DNA from: an uncultured Chitinophagaceae bacterium
Lineage (GTDB): Bacteria > Bacteroidota > Bacteroidia > Chitinophagales > Chitinophagaceae
Assembly (NCBI GenBank): GCA_937958995.1
Contig: CALGAP010000008.1
Coordinates: forward strand, 248,001 to 312,000
Length of the DNA stretch: 64,000 nt
Reading direction: 5' to 3'
Shown piece after piece: positions 44,534 through 53,427 of this stretch. Within the stretch, counting starts at the first letter, position 1, and the number at the start of each line of letters is the position of its first letter. Under the pieces are notes generated by a model. That model was not told where the DNA came from, made no database searches, and saw only the letters and a list, made by a program, of their open reading frames with translations. The translations under genes were made by a program, and so were the position numbers.

Positions 44534-44598
44534 ATGCAAAATTTTATTTTTCAGTTCAGATTTTTTCTCTACAGTTCAAAAATTTTCTAACCGGCTCA

Positions 44599-46176
44599 TT
44601 AATCAAATCCGCCTCTTCGTATTGCTTTCGTTTGCTGCGGCCAGTTCATTCTTTGACCAGTTCTGGGATTGATAGGCAATTTTGATTTTTCGGTTGATGC
44701 ACGTTCGGGATCTTCGCTGGCCATGTAAGCAAGTATCGCTACCAGTATAACGTTGTTGCGCAGATCGTCGAACACCAGTTTATCATAAGTGTCGCGGTTG
44801 GTGTGCCAGGTGTAGTTGAAGTATGACCAGCTAAGTGCACCCAATGAAAAACCGGGAGCGCCTACTGCAACAAACGATGCATAGTCGGAGCCACCGCCTC
44901 CGGGTGTGCCGGGGAAAGTGGTTTTGATAGAGTCGCGGATATGTGAAGGCACTTTGCTGAGCCAGCGATTGAGGTATTCGTATGAATGCAGGTAGCCTTG
45001 TCCTGACAAACTCACGATACGCCCGGTACCATTGTCCTGGTTGAAAAGCGCCTGCAGTTTGCTCACCGTATCAGGATGATCTTCTACAAATGCGCGGGAA
45101 CCATTCAGTCCCTGCTCTTCGCTGCCCCAGTGGCCAACCAAAATGGTGCGTTTGGGGTTGGGATAAACTTTTTTCAAAATGCGCATGGCCTCCATCATCA
45201 TTAGTGTGCCGGAGCCGTTGTCGGTAGCACCGGTGCCCCCATCCCAGCTGTCGAAGTGCGCGCTGAGCATTACATACTCATCAGGTTTTTCAGTGCCTTT
45301 GATGCCCGCAATCACGTTGAAAGTGGGTACTTCGCCACGCTCCTTTGATTGGGTGAATACCGTGATCTTAGGATCGGTGCCGTTTTCTACGAGGCGATAC
45401 AACATGCCATAGTCTTCGAGCATGACATCAACATGTGGTATCTTCCTGGTGTTGGCGCCAAATATTTTATCTACGCCAAAACCGGCAGACCAGTTGTTAC
45501 TGATGATACCCACAGCGCCTGCTTTTTCCAGTGCCTGCGCCAGTGTGCGTGCATTATAGCCTGTCTTGCGAATGCGCTCGTTCCAGTTCTGCGTAGCTTT
45601 TGCACGCTGCTCTCTCATTTTCTCGATAGATTCTTTGGTGCCATACTGCGCCCAGTTATCGTCGGGGCGGCCGGTGGGTTGCATCATCGAGATCATCACG
45701 AATTTTCCTTTTACCGACGGCATCCAGGCAGCATAGGCTGCTGAGTCGGCCAGGTCGGGGAGAATAACGAGACCCGCAGTTACTGGCTTACTCATCGACG
45801 GGCACCAGGCCAGCTGTGTAGCTTCCAGTGTGCGCACGCGCGGCGATACCATATCTACGTGCGTGATGCCGCGCTCCCATCCGCGCCAGGTGCCATAGTT
45901 CTGCGCCTCGGCATGGATGCCCCAGCTCTTGTATTTGTTGATAGCCCAGTCGCGGGCCCATTCCATCTGCGGTGTGCCCACCAGCCTGGGACCAATACTG
46001 TCGAGCAGCTGGTGCGCCAGTTTTTCTAATTGCGAATTGTTTGTTTCCTCCTGGATGATTGCTTCTACAATGGGGTCTTTGGGCTGTGACGAAGGCCCTC
46101 CTCCCTGGCGGAACTGAGCAGTAGCTCCATGAATTGCCAGGACAATTAAAGCTGTAGTAATGGTTAATTTTCTCAT
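44599..46176 (-). CDS. M28-family zinc aminopeptidase, secreted
   Basis: A 525-residue protein with a signal peptide (MRKLTITTALIVLAIHGATA). An N-terminal region, then a protease-associated insert (about 125-290), then the M28 domain with zinc ligands His307 (LSAHFDSWDGG), Asp319 (GATDNGSGT) and Glu353/Glu354 (GSEEQGLNGS), and a C-terminal block with GGGSDYASFVAVGAPGFS and WHTNRDTYDKL. Unlike the enzyme at 9319 it is not a lipoprotein. It probably trims peptides in the periplasm or outside the cell. Confidence 0.92.
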   Translation of the reverse strand: MRKLTITTALIVLAIHGATAQFRQGGGPSSQPKDPIVEAIIQEETNNSQLEKLAHQLLDSIGPRLVGTPQMEWARDWAINKYKSWGIHAEAQNYGTWRGWERGITHVDMVSPRVRTLEATQLAWCPSMSKPVTAGLVILPDLADSAAYAAWMPSVKGKFVMISMMQPTGRPDDNWAQYGTKESIEKMREQRAKATQNWNERIRKTGYNARTLAQALEKAGAVGIISNNWSAGFGVDKIFGANTRKIPHVDVMLEDYGMLYRLVENGTDPKITVFTQSKERGEVPTFNVIAGIKGTEKPDEYVMLSAHFDSWDGGTGATDNGSGTLMMMEAMRILKKVYPNPKRTILVGHWGSEEQGLNGSRAFVEDHPDTVSKLQALFNQDNGTGRIVSLSGQGYLHSYEYLNRWLSKVPSHIRDSIKTTFPGTPGGGGSDYASFVAVGAPGFSLGALSWSYFNYTWHTNRDTYDKLVFDDLRNNVILVAILAYMASEDPERASTEKSKLPINPRTGQRMNWPQQTKAIRRGGFD

Positions 46177-46215
46177 AGCCGAATATAATGAATCAGGGTT
46201 TCACGAAACAAAAAA

Positions 46216-46273
46216 TGTCCTTTTAACTGCAAAACATCGGAAAAAATCCGATAATTCATGCAAAAAAAGGACA
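46216..46273. promoter_or_regulatory. nested inverted repeats upstream of the M28 peptidase gene
   Basis: An outer pair TGTCCTTTT (46216-46224) / AAAAGGACA (46265-46273) encloses an inner perfect hairpin ATCGGA-AAAAA-TCCGAT (46236-46252). They lie 40-100 bases upstream of the M28 peptidase start, in its likely promoter or leader. Read on the minus strand, the inner stem is followed by GTTTTG, not a strong terminator. The regulator is unknown. The rest of the 271-base gap (46177-46447) shows no gene. Confidence 0.4.
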
Positions 46274-46447
46274 ATTATTTGTAGCAACCGCATGCCGTTA
46301 ATAAGCTGGTGCGTTAAGCAGAGAATCAATTCATGACTCCTGCAAAATGCACCTGAGCGTGTTTGCAGGTCACGGTTGCAGAAAAGTGTTTCAAGACAGC
46401 AAAGGACGCTATTTTGCTATGGCACCATCGCGCAATCCCGGCTGCAT

Positions 46448-47173
46448 TTATCTTCTCAATTCCTGCAGCAACTCCTCCCTGCGTCTATGCTGCGTTTTTT
46501 CCAAAGCTGCTTTTGCTTTTTCCTTATCGCCTTGCTGCAACCATGCCAAAGCCAGGTACCAGCCGGCATCTTGAACAAACGAGCTATTGGTGTTAGCAGC
46601 TACTTTTTCCAGGTAGGTAATAGCCTTTGCAGGTTGCTTGTTGGCCAGCCAGGCAGAACCGAGATAATAACTGAGTGTGTCATTAGCGGGTTGTTGCTGC
46701 AGCAATGCATCCCATGCCGCAATGGCCTTTTCGTACTCGCCGGATTTGTAGTCTACCATCGCCTGGTAAAATTCATAATTATCTGCACTGCTCATTAAAG
46801 TGGGCAAACCCGGGTCGGGCTGATAATAGGAAGTAAATAATTTCTCTTCACGGCCTCCATTTAATAATAACCAAAACGCCAGGGCCGATGCAACAATGAT
46901 GACTGCGGCCGCAGCGACCCGGCGTGTTGAAAAAACATTTCTTTTCGCAGGGCGAAGCGCGGGCATTTCCTTATGAAACTGATCCAGATTTCTCTGAAGC
47001 GCGGCTTCCTGTATGCCGATGGATAACAACTGCATTTCCTCCACAACTTGCTGTAACTCGCCATCGGTAGCCAGACGGTCCAAAAATGCCTCCCGTTCTT
47101 CAGGCGGCATTTCCTTGCGGAGAAAACGCTCCACCTGCTCTATATCGGCGGGGATATGATCGTGATTATTCAA
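46448..47173 (-). CDS. TPR membrane protein, possible anti-sigma partner
   Basis: A 241-residue protein. The N-terminus (VERFLRKEMPPEEREAFLDR, about 13-33) resembles the zinc-less anti-sigma type of helical domain. One membrane helix (about 87-105) follows, then TPR-like repeats to the end (YKSGEYEKAIAAWDALLQQQ, LAWLQQGDKEKAKAALEK). It overlaps the ECF sigma gene by four bases, so co-expression is likely. Such pairs often act as sigma and membrane regulator; the periplasmic TPR would then be the sensor. That role is inferred from position and layout. Confidence 0.65.
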   Translation of the reverse strand: MNNHDHIPADIEQVERFLRKEMPPEEREAFLDRLATDGELQQVVEEMQLLSIGIQEAALQRNLDQFHKEMPALRPAKRNVFSTRRVAAAAVIIVASALAFWLLLNGGREEKLFTSYYQPDPGLPTLMSSADNYEFYQAMVDYKSGEYEKAIAAWDALLQQQPANDTLSYYLGSAWLANKQPAKAITYLEKVAANTNSSFVQDAGWYLALAWLQQGDKEKAKAALEKTQHRRREELLQELRR

Positions 47174-47736
47174 TGGTTTGGCTTTTTATTTTTTAAGATA
47201 TCACGCAGATGTTGCAGGCACCTGTACTTATTGTTCTTTGCCGTTGCCTCGGTCCATTTTTTGGCGGCTGCAATGGTGCGCATGGATTGTTTTAAATAAT
47301 AAAATCTTTCTAATAACTCCCGGCATGACTCACCTAATTGACTAAATGAAGATTTGATAGCTTCGATGCGACCGTGTTTCTCCGCCGGCAATTCTTCAAT
47401 TTCTTCATCGCCCGACAAAGGCACCAGGTTGTTTCGCTTTGTGGCACGCAGGTGATCCAGCCACTTGTATTTGGCAACCTTGAAGAGATAGGCTTGTGGT
47501 GAGCTATCGGCACGCAATTGAAACCGACCGAGCTGAATATTCCGCCATACCGCTATAAATGCCTCCTGGTATATATCACGCGCTTCGTCGATAGTACCGC
47601 TATTATCCAGCACAAATTTCTCCACCATGGGATAGTTTTGTTGGTAAAACTGCTTCAACACTTTCTCCTCATTTGCCCTGATAGCGCCAACGAATTCTTC
47701 CAGATCGTCGTTTATGTTTCCGGTTGCGGATGGCAT
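47170..47736 (-). CDS. ECF-type RNA polymerase sigma factor
   Basis: A 188-residue sigma factor. Region 2 covers about residues 30-100 (DEARDIYQEAFIAVWRNIQL, AYLFKVAKYKWLDHLRATKR). Region 4 covers about 125-180 (LGESCRELLERFYYLKQSMR, TIAAAKKWTEATAKNNKYRC). The overall length fits the short ECF group common in Bacteroidota. It is translationally coupled to a TPR membrane protein. Confidence 0.88.
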   Translation of the reverse strand: MPSATGNINDDLEEFVGAIRANEEKVLKQFYQQNYPMVEKFVLDNSGTIDEARDIYQEAFIAVWRNIQLGRFQLRADSSPQAYLFKVAKYKWLDHLRATKRNNLVPLSGDEEIEELPAEKHGRIEAIKSSFSQLGESCRELLERFYYLKQSMRTIAAAKKWTEATAKNNKYRCLQHLRDILKNKKPNH

Positions 47737-47821
47737 TGTATAAAAATGCCAAAATATACAAATAAATTCCGTTGGCGAGGTGCCACAAAGCTGATTCCGG
47801 GTATATATCGCCCGAGCTAAA

Positions 47822-47848
47822 AAAAGGTCATCAAATACTGATGACCTT
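47822..47848 (-). terminator. 11-bp hairpin with T-run on the minus strand
   Basis: AAAGGTCATCA (47822-47832) pairs perfectly with TGATGACCTTT (47838-47848) around a 5-base loop. On the minus strand the stem is followed by TTTTTTT-like bases, so it resembles an intrinsic terminator for leftward transcription. No leftward gene feeds into it, only antisense of the 815-residue gene, so it may insulate the sigma operon. Alternatively it is an operator in the promoter of the rightward gene. Confidence 0.5.
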
Positions 47849-47901
47849 TCCTGTATCCGTACGATACCTATACGATAACAACTCTCTTTTCACCCTAAAC
47901 T

Positions 47902-50349
47902 ATGCACATGGGAAAAATTGTGAACCAGGCTGCACTGCTGATAGCACTGGTATTGTTTGGATTATCCTGTAAAAAAGATTTCAACACTGACGAAGGCCTG
48001 GAATTTCCGACCGACCAGGAGCTGGCAGATGCGCAGGTGGTGCTTCCTGCCGGCAGCAACTATCATTTGAATAATCACGAAATTTTCCATCGTGCTCATA
48101 GTCTGCCTGTAGGCCAGAGCGGCAAGACGAAGGTGATTAAGCCCAAACAAAACATCAGCATTGCTTACCTGTTGAATGCCGATCAGAAACCGGTGCTGGC
48201 GGGCTTCATTACCGATAGCACTACTACCATCTCAGTAGAGTCAACGGCAAAAGTGCTTCTCTATCTTGCTATTGGTGTTCCGTTTATGGAAGATACCCTG
48301 GCGCATGTGTTTGTGAATCGCGTGCATGAAGTGCCGGGGCTGGCCGATTGGATAAATGATTTCACCCAGGCCTGGAAGGCTGATCCGCTCGCTTTCAGCA
48401 GCGGAAGCTATCGCGAAAAACTGCACGCATGGCTGGAAGAAAAAAATCAAGTGCCTTCAACAGCTGGCAATCGCGTGGGCAGTGTGAATGTAAACTCCAA
48501 TGACGTACGCAGCGGGCTACGACTGAGTGCTGAAAACCTGGGCATTTCTTTTACCAACAGTTACCGTAGAAGGTCGTCTGCATTTTTTTATAAGATGGGC
48601 TACAAAGAGACAGGTAATAATAATTACGTATCGCTGATCGCGTCTGTAAACGATAACTCGAAGTTCGAAACCGTGAAAAAGTTAGATCCCGTTTCAGGCG
48701 TTACTTCCGTATCGGGAGAAGTATGGAAACAAATTACAGACAAGGGCACTCAATCGTTTGCGGTAACAACCGGCCCATTTGTTTTTGAATTGAAGGATAA
48801 CGAGTCTGAAGGATATTTCCGCGCCCGCGTAGTTGGTTTGGGTAGCGTGGATCCCGGCATGTTAACCGTAACAGAAACCACAGAATTGTTCGAAATATAT
48901 GGATGGTCAGCTTTTGAAGCGGGATGTTCGGTTATTGGTGCCGCTATGGGAGCATCAAGAACCGATCACCAGGACGACGATTTCATCAATGCCTTGATTG
49001 TCGATATTCCCAAAGTGATGCCCGGATTTTTTGAATTGCTGATGTGGGGAGAGTTCAAAAAAGCATTCCTGGGTTTGATCAATGCACTATGCTCCGAACA
49101 TGGCTACGATTTGCTGGTGGCCATTGCAAAGGCCGGCTTTGACCCAAAAGATATTCCGGTCAGCTTTGAAAAGCAGGTGCAAAAGGGGGCTTTTATTCTC
49201 CAGGCAATTGACCTGGCATTACTCGGCGGAGATTTTGTGAGGTTGGTGGCAGACGCGTATTCTTCACGCGGACTGGAAGAATGGGACTTCACCATACGCG
49301 CCGGCAAAGTTACCCTTACTCCCAACGAATCAGTCGTATCCATTTATTCACCGGCCAACAAGCAGGAAATTGAAGCGAAAGTGCAAAACCTTTCCGATGC
49401 CGACATCGGCAAAGTGATGTACCAATGGAATGTGCTCACCAGTTTCGGAACCATTGCCGACGGGCTGGGGAATTCGGGTACCAGTTTTCAATCGCCTTCA
49501 AAGAAAGTATCATTTACCTCCAGGAATGATCCAGGTCTTACGGATGGCGATAACTGGGCAGCCGTGTATGTTGTAGCAACGCTCAATGGTAGTGAAATAG
49601 GCAGTGATACCGTAAAAATCAACGTAAAAAAAACGCGTTACCAGCTGCAACCCGATGGCGTGACCATTTCAGGCCGGGAAGGGCAGACGAACCGGGTGCA
49701 ACTAAGATTACTGGCCGTGAGCAATGGTCAGCAGATTGTGCCCAACGACGATGTTGATTTCAAAGTGGTTTGGGAAACCACCGGTGCGTATGGCGGATTG
49801 ACTGCCGGTTTTACCGCCAATGCCAAAACCATTACTATGTACGACGAAAATTCGCTCGTGTACGAATGCAACAATGACCAGGTGAAGAACGGCACTGAAA
49901 CTATTACCGCGCGCATTTTTGCCAAACAGAAAAATCAGCCCGGGATGCAGTACCGGTTGGTTGATATTGTGACGGGTAAAATTTTCATTAATAACGATGA
50001 AAAGAAAAAGATTGTCCACGTGCCCATTGTCTGCGCACATGGCGACAGCATCTATGGCCCCGCGCCCTCCATCACCTGTATGCGCATCAGCTACGCTTCC
50101 GTTTCGGCGGAAAAAGACGCCCAATCGTACAGCGTGCGGTTTTACAATGTAAGCCGTCCGTCTACCTATAGCTGGAATGCCTCCGGTCCTGGACCCACTT
50201 TACCTCATTATGTAGTACCGCCGTCAGATGGCGTGTTCAATGTAGAATATGTCGCCGGCTGGACTGTGGGTGCCCTGTCGCTGGTAACGCATGGTAGTTG
50301 CGACCGAATGCCGACGGGCATGGCGGAGGTGATCATTACATTGAAGTAG
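47902..50349 (+). CDS. large lipoprotein of unknown function
   Basis: An 815-residue protein with a lipoprotein signal ending at Cys23 (LVLFGLSCKKD). ATGs at 47902 and 47908 are both possible starts. The region to about residue 480 contains a hydrophobic stretch (around FEAGCSVIGAAMGASR). The C-terminal 330 residues are beta-rich with Ig-like spacing (VTISGREGQTNRVQLRLLAV, WETTGAYGG). It is divergent from the ECF sigma operon and ends 27 bases before an intrinsic terminator. No family is recognised. Confidence 0.6.
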   Translation: MHMGKIVNQAALLIALVLFGLSCKKDFNTDEGLEFPTDQELADAQVVLPAGSNYHLNNHEIFHRAHSLPVGQSGKTKVIKPKQNISIAYLLNADQKPVLAGFITDSTTTISVESTAKVLLYLAIGVPFMEDTLAHVFVNRVHEVPGLADWINDFTQAWKADPLAFSSGSYREKLHAWLEEKNQVPSTAGNRVGSVNVNSNDVRSGLRLSAENLGISFTNSYRRRSSAFFYKMGYKETGNNNYVSLIASVNDNSKFETVKKLDPVSGVTSVSGEVWKQITDKGTQSFAVTTGPFVFELKDNESEGYFRARVVGLGSVDPGMLTVTETTELFEIYGWSAFEAGCSVIGAAMGASRTDHQDDDFINALIVDIPKVMPGFFELLMWGEFKKAFLGLINALCSEHGYDLLVAIAKAGFDPKDIPVSFEKQVQKGAFILQAIDLALLGGDFVRLVADAYSSRGLEEWDFTIRAGKVTLTPNESVVSIYSPANKQEIEAKVQNLSDADIGKVMYQWNVLTSFGTIADGLGNSGTSFQSPSKKVSFTSRNDPGLTDGDNWAAVYVVATLNGSEIGSDTVKINVKKTRYQLQPDGVTISGREGQTNRVQLRLLAVSNGQQIVPNDDVDFKVVWETTGAYGGLTAGFTANAKTITMYDENSLVYECNNDQVKNGTETITARIFAKQKNQPGMQYRLVDIVTGKIFINNDEKKKIVHVPIVCAHGDSIYGPAPSITCMRISYASVSAEKDAQSYSVRFYNVSRPSTYSWNASGPGPTLPHYVVPPSDGVFNVEYVAGWTVGALSLVTHGSCDRMPTGMAEVIITLK

Positions 50350-50375
50350 TTGGTCGTACACATAAGGGTGAGTTC

Positions 50376-50404
50376 GCCGCAGGTTGTTTGCCTGCGGCTT
50401 TTTT
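50376..50404 (+). terminator. intrinsic terminator
   Basis: GCCGCAGG (50376-50383) pairs perfectly with CCTGCGGC (50391-50398) across a 7-base loop and is followed by TTTTTTG. It ends the lipoprotein gene transcript and separates it from the injection-system locus. Confidence 0.9.
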
Positions 50405-50446
50405 GTGCAGCGATTGGTCTTATACCAACTTATCGAATTTAAAATA

Positions 50447-50462
50447 TACCACATTTGGGGTA
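50447..50462. promoter_or_regulatory. palindrome TACCAC-N4-GGGGTA upstream of the eCIS operon
   Basis: TACCACATTTGGGGTA is a nearly perfect 16-base palindrome (one mismatch between the arms). A second, perfect one lies 67 bases further on (50514-50529). Both are in the 317-base gap (50350-50666) before the eCIS cluster. The arrangement resembles a pair of operators. Confidence 0.5.
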
Positions 50463-50513
50463 TCTTGTGTTGTTACGCAGCATATATCTTCGCTTCACCA
50501 GGGTATTGCTTTT

Positions 50514-50529
50514 TACCACTTTTGTGGTA
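50514..50529. promoter_or_regulatory. perfect palindrome TACCACTTTTGTGGTA
   Basis: A perfect 16-base palindrome with six-base arms TACCAC/GTGGTA, matching the site at 50447 at 14 of 16 positions. It lies 137 bases before the first eCIS gene. The half-site is similar to NarL-type heptamers (7-2-7), but this is only a resemblance. Confidence 0.55.
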
Positions 50530-50666
50530 TTGTGGAGTAAGAAAATGAAAAGTACTTTTATCGAACAATCACACGTGCTTCACGTTCGCTTTGATTTTTG
50601 TAGCCCCTGTAATCCTTCTGTATAATTACTAAGGTTGGTCCTATTATTTCACCGAAATAATCATTC

Positions 50667-51215
50667 ATGATTTATCCGGCTGTAGATATTATTCGCAAGG
50701 AATTGGTGACTAATGGCGTTAATGCTGCCCTGGGCAATATCAGCGAAATCATTAACGATAACGCCGGTAACGATATAAATGCCGATGTAATTATTTCATT
50801 AATTAATATAGAAGAGAACCGTATATCACGCGATCCCAGCAATTTCATCAGGAAACAAGACGGTGGCATCATCATGAAAAATCCCGCTGTGCATCTTTAT
50901 CTCACACTATTATTTACCTCTGTGAGACGCACGGCGGGAGCTTATGGTCAGTCGCTGCAGGATCTGCAAAATGTGATGGGTGTGTTTCAGAAAAAATATG
51001 TCTTCGACCATATCAATACACCTGGCCTCAATGCAGGCATTGAAAAGCTGATACTCGATATGGTGAGCCTTAACCTGCAACAGCTGCACGAAATATGGTC
51101 GGTGTTGGGAGGCCGATATTTTCCGTCTGTAGCCTACCGCGTGCGTATGGTAACCATCGATGACATACCCGATGTCAGCGGTTCGCTGGTGAAAGAGGTT
51201 GAATTGAATTTTTAA
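50667..51215 (+). CDS. DUF4255 / Pvc16-like protein, eCIS sheath-tube terminator
   Basis: A 182-residue protein of the DUF4255 (Pvc16 N-terminal) family. Signature blocks are ISLINIEENRISRDP, NPAVHLYLTLLFTSVRR and MVTIDDIPDVSGSLVKEVEL. In contractile injection systems of the PVC/Afp kind, this family caps the end of tube and sheath. First gene of the cluster; the next begins nine bases later. Confidence 0.88.
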   Translation: MIYPAVDIIRKELVTNGVNAALGNISEIINDNAGNDINADVIISLINIEENRISRDPSNFIRKQDGGIIMKNPAVHLYLTLLFTSVRRTAGAYGQSLQDLQNVMGVFQKKYVFDHINTPGLNAGIEKLILDMVSLNLQQLHEIWSVLGGRYFPSVAYRVRMVTIDDIPDVSGSLVKEVELNF

Positions 51216-51224
51216 AACAATTGT

Positions 51225-51977
51225 ATGGCCGTATTCACAATACAGCAAACCGGTGAAAAGGTAAGTACGACCTGGCGCGAATTATTTACCATACAATTTA
51301 AGCATGCGTGGTTTGAAACAACCACGGAAAATTTTCTGTCAAAAGGAATCAGAATCGTTCCCGATGAAGACACGCAGCAATTGTTCACCGGCCACAAAAT
51401 CCTGTACCGCTTTTTCGGGAGTTCCCTGGTTTGTTTTATGCAATGCATTCCCTTCAATCCACCCGATGATGAACCCAAAATACCCTTTGTGACGGTGGGC
51501 AGCGATCTGACCATTCGCTTCCTGGTATTTAGCAGCAGCGATTTTGCTGATAAAACTTTTGTGGTGCCTACGGGAAGCAAACAGGTTTACCTGTTTACCA
51601 ACAAAGTAAATAATCAAAGTGGTGGACAGTTAATGCTTACATCGCCGTTTGAAAATTATAGTCCGGCCACCGATTATCCCGTAGGCTCTGTAGTGCAGAG
51701 CGGCAGCCAGCTGTATGGCGCTATTATGTCGTCAGCCGGCGCAGACAATATCCCGCTTTCCGATACCGACTATTGGAAATTACTACCAACCGCGCCCGTG
51801 GTAAACAATGCAGATTTGCAAGACAGGGCGACGGTGAAAAATGACATCGCCTGTTTTGCCGTCATTGACCTATATAAAAACGGCACTACCAACAACAGCT
51901 ATCGCCTGTTCGATACCAACGATCAGATATTTAATCCCGCACCTGTGTTTACGATTCAGTTTGCCAGCAGGCCATAA
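51225..51977 (+). CDS. eCIS-locus protein with a carbohydrate-binding-like (CBM5/12) module
   Basis: A 250-residue cytoplasmic protein, second in the eCIS operon. Residues about 141-187 have the chitin-binding CBM5/12 pattern: YSPATDYPVGSVVQSGSQLY and, after a gap, DTDYWKLL, where Tyr and Trp would face a sugar. The N-terminal 130 residues and the C-terminal 60 residues are not recognised, though the latter ends in a strand typical of a structural protein. Such modules occur on phage tail fibres, so it could bind glycans. It has no signal peptide, in keeping with an eCIS part assembled in the cytoplasm. Confidence 0.6.
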   Translation: MAVFTIQQTGEKVSTTWRELFTIQFKHAWFETTTENFLSKGIRIVPDEDTQQLFTGHKILYRFFGSSLVCFMQCIPFNPPDDEPKIPFVTVGSDLTIRFLVFSSSDFADKTFVVPTGSKQVYLFTNKVNNQSGGQLMLTSPFENYSPATDYPVGSVVQSGSQLYGAIMSSAGADNIPLSDTDYWKLLPTAPVVNNADLQDRATVKNDIACFAVIDLYKNGTTNNSYRLFDTNDQIFNPAPVFTIQFASRP

Positions 51978-52005
51978 AAAATTGTTCAATTAAAATATAA
52001 CTACC

Positions 52006-53400
52006 ATGAACGAGTCCTCGATCGCGACCCCGGGTGTATATGTCAGAGAAGTCTCTACCTTACCTCCTACTATTGCCCAGGTTTCTACGGCCATCCCCGC
52101 ATTTATCGGATATACACAAATAGCGAAAGACGAAAACGGCAATGACCTCGCCGCCAATACGCCGGTTAAAATATTCAACTTTAAAGAGTATGAACAAAGA
52201 TTCGGCGAGCCCGAAAAGGAAGACATAACGGTGAACGTCACCTATAATGATGAAAGTCCTATTCCCACTGCCACTGCCAGTATTGCAACGCCCAGTCCGA
52301 ACAACATGTACTATGCACTGCGGCTTTATTTCGACAATGGTGGCGGGCCGTGTTATATTGTTTCAGTAGGCACTACTTCAGGATCTGTATCTGATACCGA
52401 CCTGGAAGCAGGCATCGAGGCATTGGAAGCATACGATGAACCTACACTCATTGTCGTACCAGAAGGCACAAAGCTGGGTTCGGCCAATACTTATTACAGC
52501 CTGATGCAAAAAGCCATTGATCAGTGTGCTAATCTCCAGGACAGGTTTACGCTGATAGACCTGCATGATCACAGTGGAAACACCACTTCCAACATCAATA
52601 ATTTCCGGAATACTCCAGGACTCACAGAAAATCTCAGTTATGCTGCTGCCTATTATCCCAACCTGAAAACCAATTATGATTTTCCGTACGACGAGGCAAC
52701 TCTTACAGTAAATCTTGACAAAGGCGGTTCGGTTACTACTCCCACCCTGGAAAGTTTACAAACCGACGATAGTCCCGCCTACTATGCCGCCAAAGAGGCT
52801 ATCAAAAAAATGCTGAGTCCCACATTACCTCCATCGCCAGCCATAGCAGGTATAATTGCAAAAACCGATGCAGACCGCGGTGTGTGGAAAGCTCCCGCCA
52901 ACGTGGCAGTAGCAGGCGTGTACGATGTCACGGATTTTGTGACTGATGCAGAGCAGGCTTCCATGAATATTGATCCGGGTGCAGGCAAGTCGGTGAATGC
53001 CATACGTCCATTTCATGGCAAAGGCATACTTGTCTGGGGCGCGCGCACGCTCGACGGCAACAGCAGCGAATGGAAATATGTATCAGTGCGCCGCTTCTTC
53101 ATCATGGTAGAAGAATCAGCGAAGAAAGCCACCGAAAAATTTGTTTTCGAACCCAACGATGCCAATACCTGGACCAAGGTGAGGGCAATGACTGAAAATT
53201 ACCTCACCCTATTATGGCGCGAAGGTGCGCTGGCAGGCGCCAAACCCGAGCACGCCTTCTTTGTGAAATGCGGCCTGGGACAAACTATGACAGCGCAGGA
53301 TATACTGGATGGCAAACTGATTGTTGAGATCGGTATGGCTGCCGTTCGTCCTGCGGAATTCATCATACTCCGCTTCATGCACAAGCTGCAGGAATCATAA
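52006..53400 (+). CDS. contractile tail sheath protein
   Basis: A 464-residue sheath subunit. The start SSIATPGVYVREVSTLPPTI and the C-terminal sheath core (FHGKGILVWGARTLDGNSSE, WKYVSVRRFFIMVEESAKKA) are typical of phage-tail and eCIS sheaths. It contracts to drive the tube through a target membrane. Only one sheath gene is seen here, while PVC and Afp loci carry three. Confidence 0.95.
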   Translation: MNESSIATPGVYVREVSTLPPTIAQVSTAIPAFIGYTQIAKDENGNDLAANTPVKIFNFKEYEQRFGEPEKEDITVNVTYNDESPIPTATASIATPSPNNMYYALRLYFDNGGGPCYIVSVGTTSGSVSDTDLEAGIEALEAYDEPTLIVVPEGTKLGSANTYYSLMQKAIDQCANLQDRFTLIDLHDHSGNTTSNINNFRNTPGLTENLSYAAAYYPNLKTNYDFPYDEATLTVNLDKGGSVTTPTLESLQTDDSPAYYAAKEAIKKMLSPTLPPSPAIAGIIAKTDADRGVWKAPANVAVAGVYDVTDFVTDAEQASMNIDPGAGKSVNAIRPFHGKGILVWGARTLDGNSSEWKYVSVRRFFIMVEESAKKATEKFVFEPNDANTWTKVRAMTENYLTLLWREGALAGAKPEHAFFVKCGLGQTMTAQDILDGKLIVEIGMAAVRPAEFIILRFMHKLQES

Positions 53401-53427
53401 TCTCTTCAACATAAAAACCAGATCAAC

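Noticed and set aside
46347..46798. Open frames in the gap and start of the TPR membrane gene
   Set aside because: They are Cys- and Phe-rich, overlap each other in different frames and are mostly antisense to the TPR gene.
50514..50529. Perfect palindrome read as a terminator
   Set aside because: It has no T-run and a good terminator already ends the preceding gene at 50376-50404. An operator is more likely.
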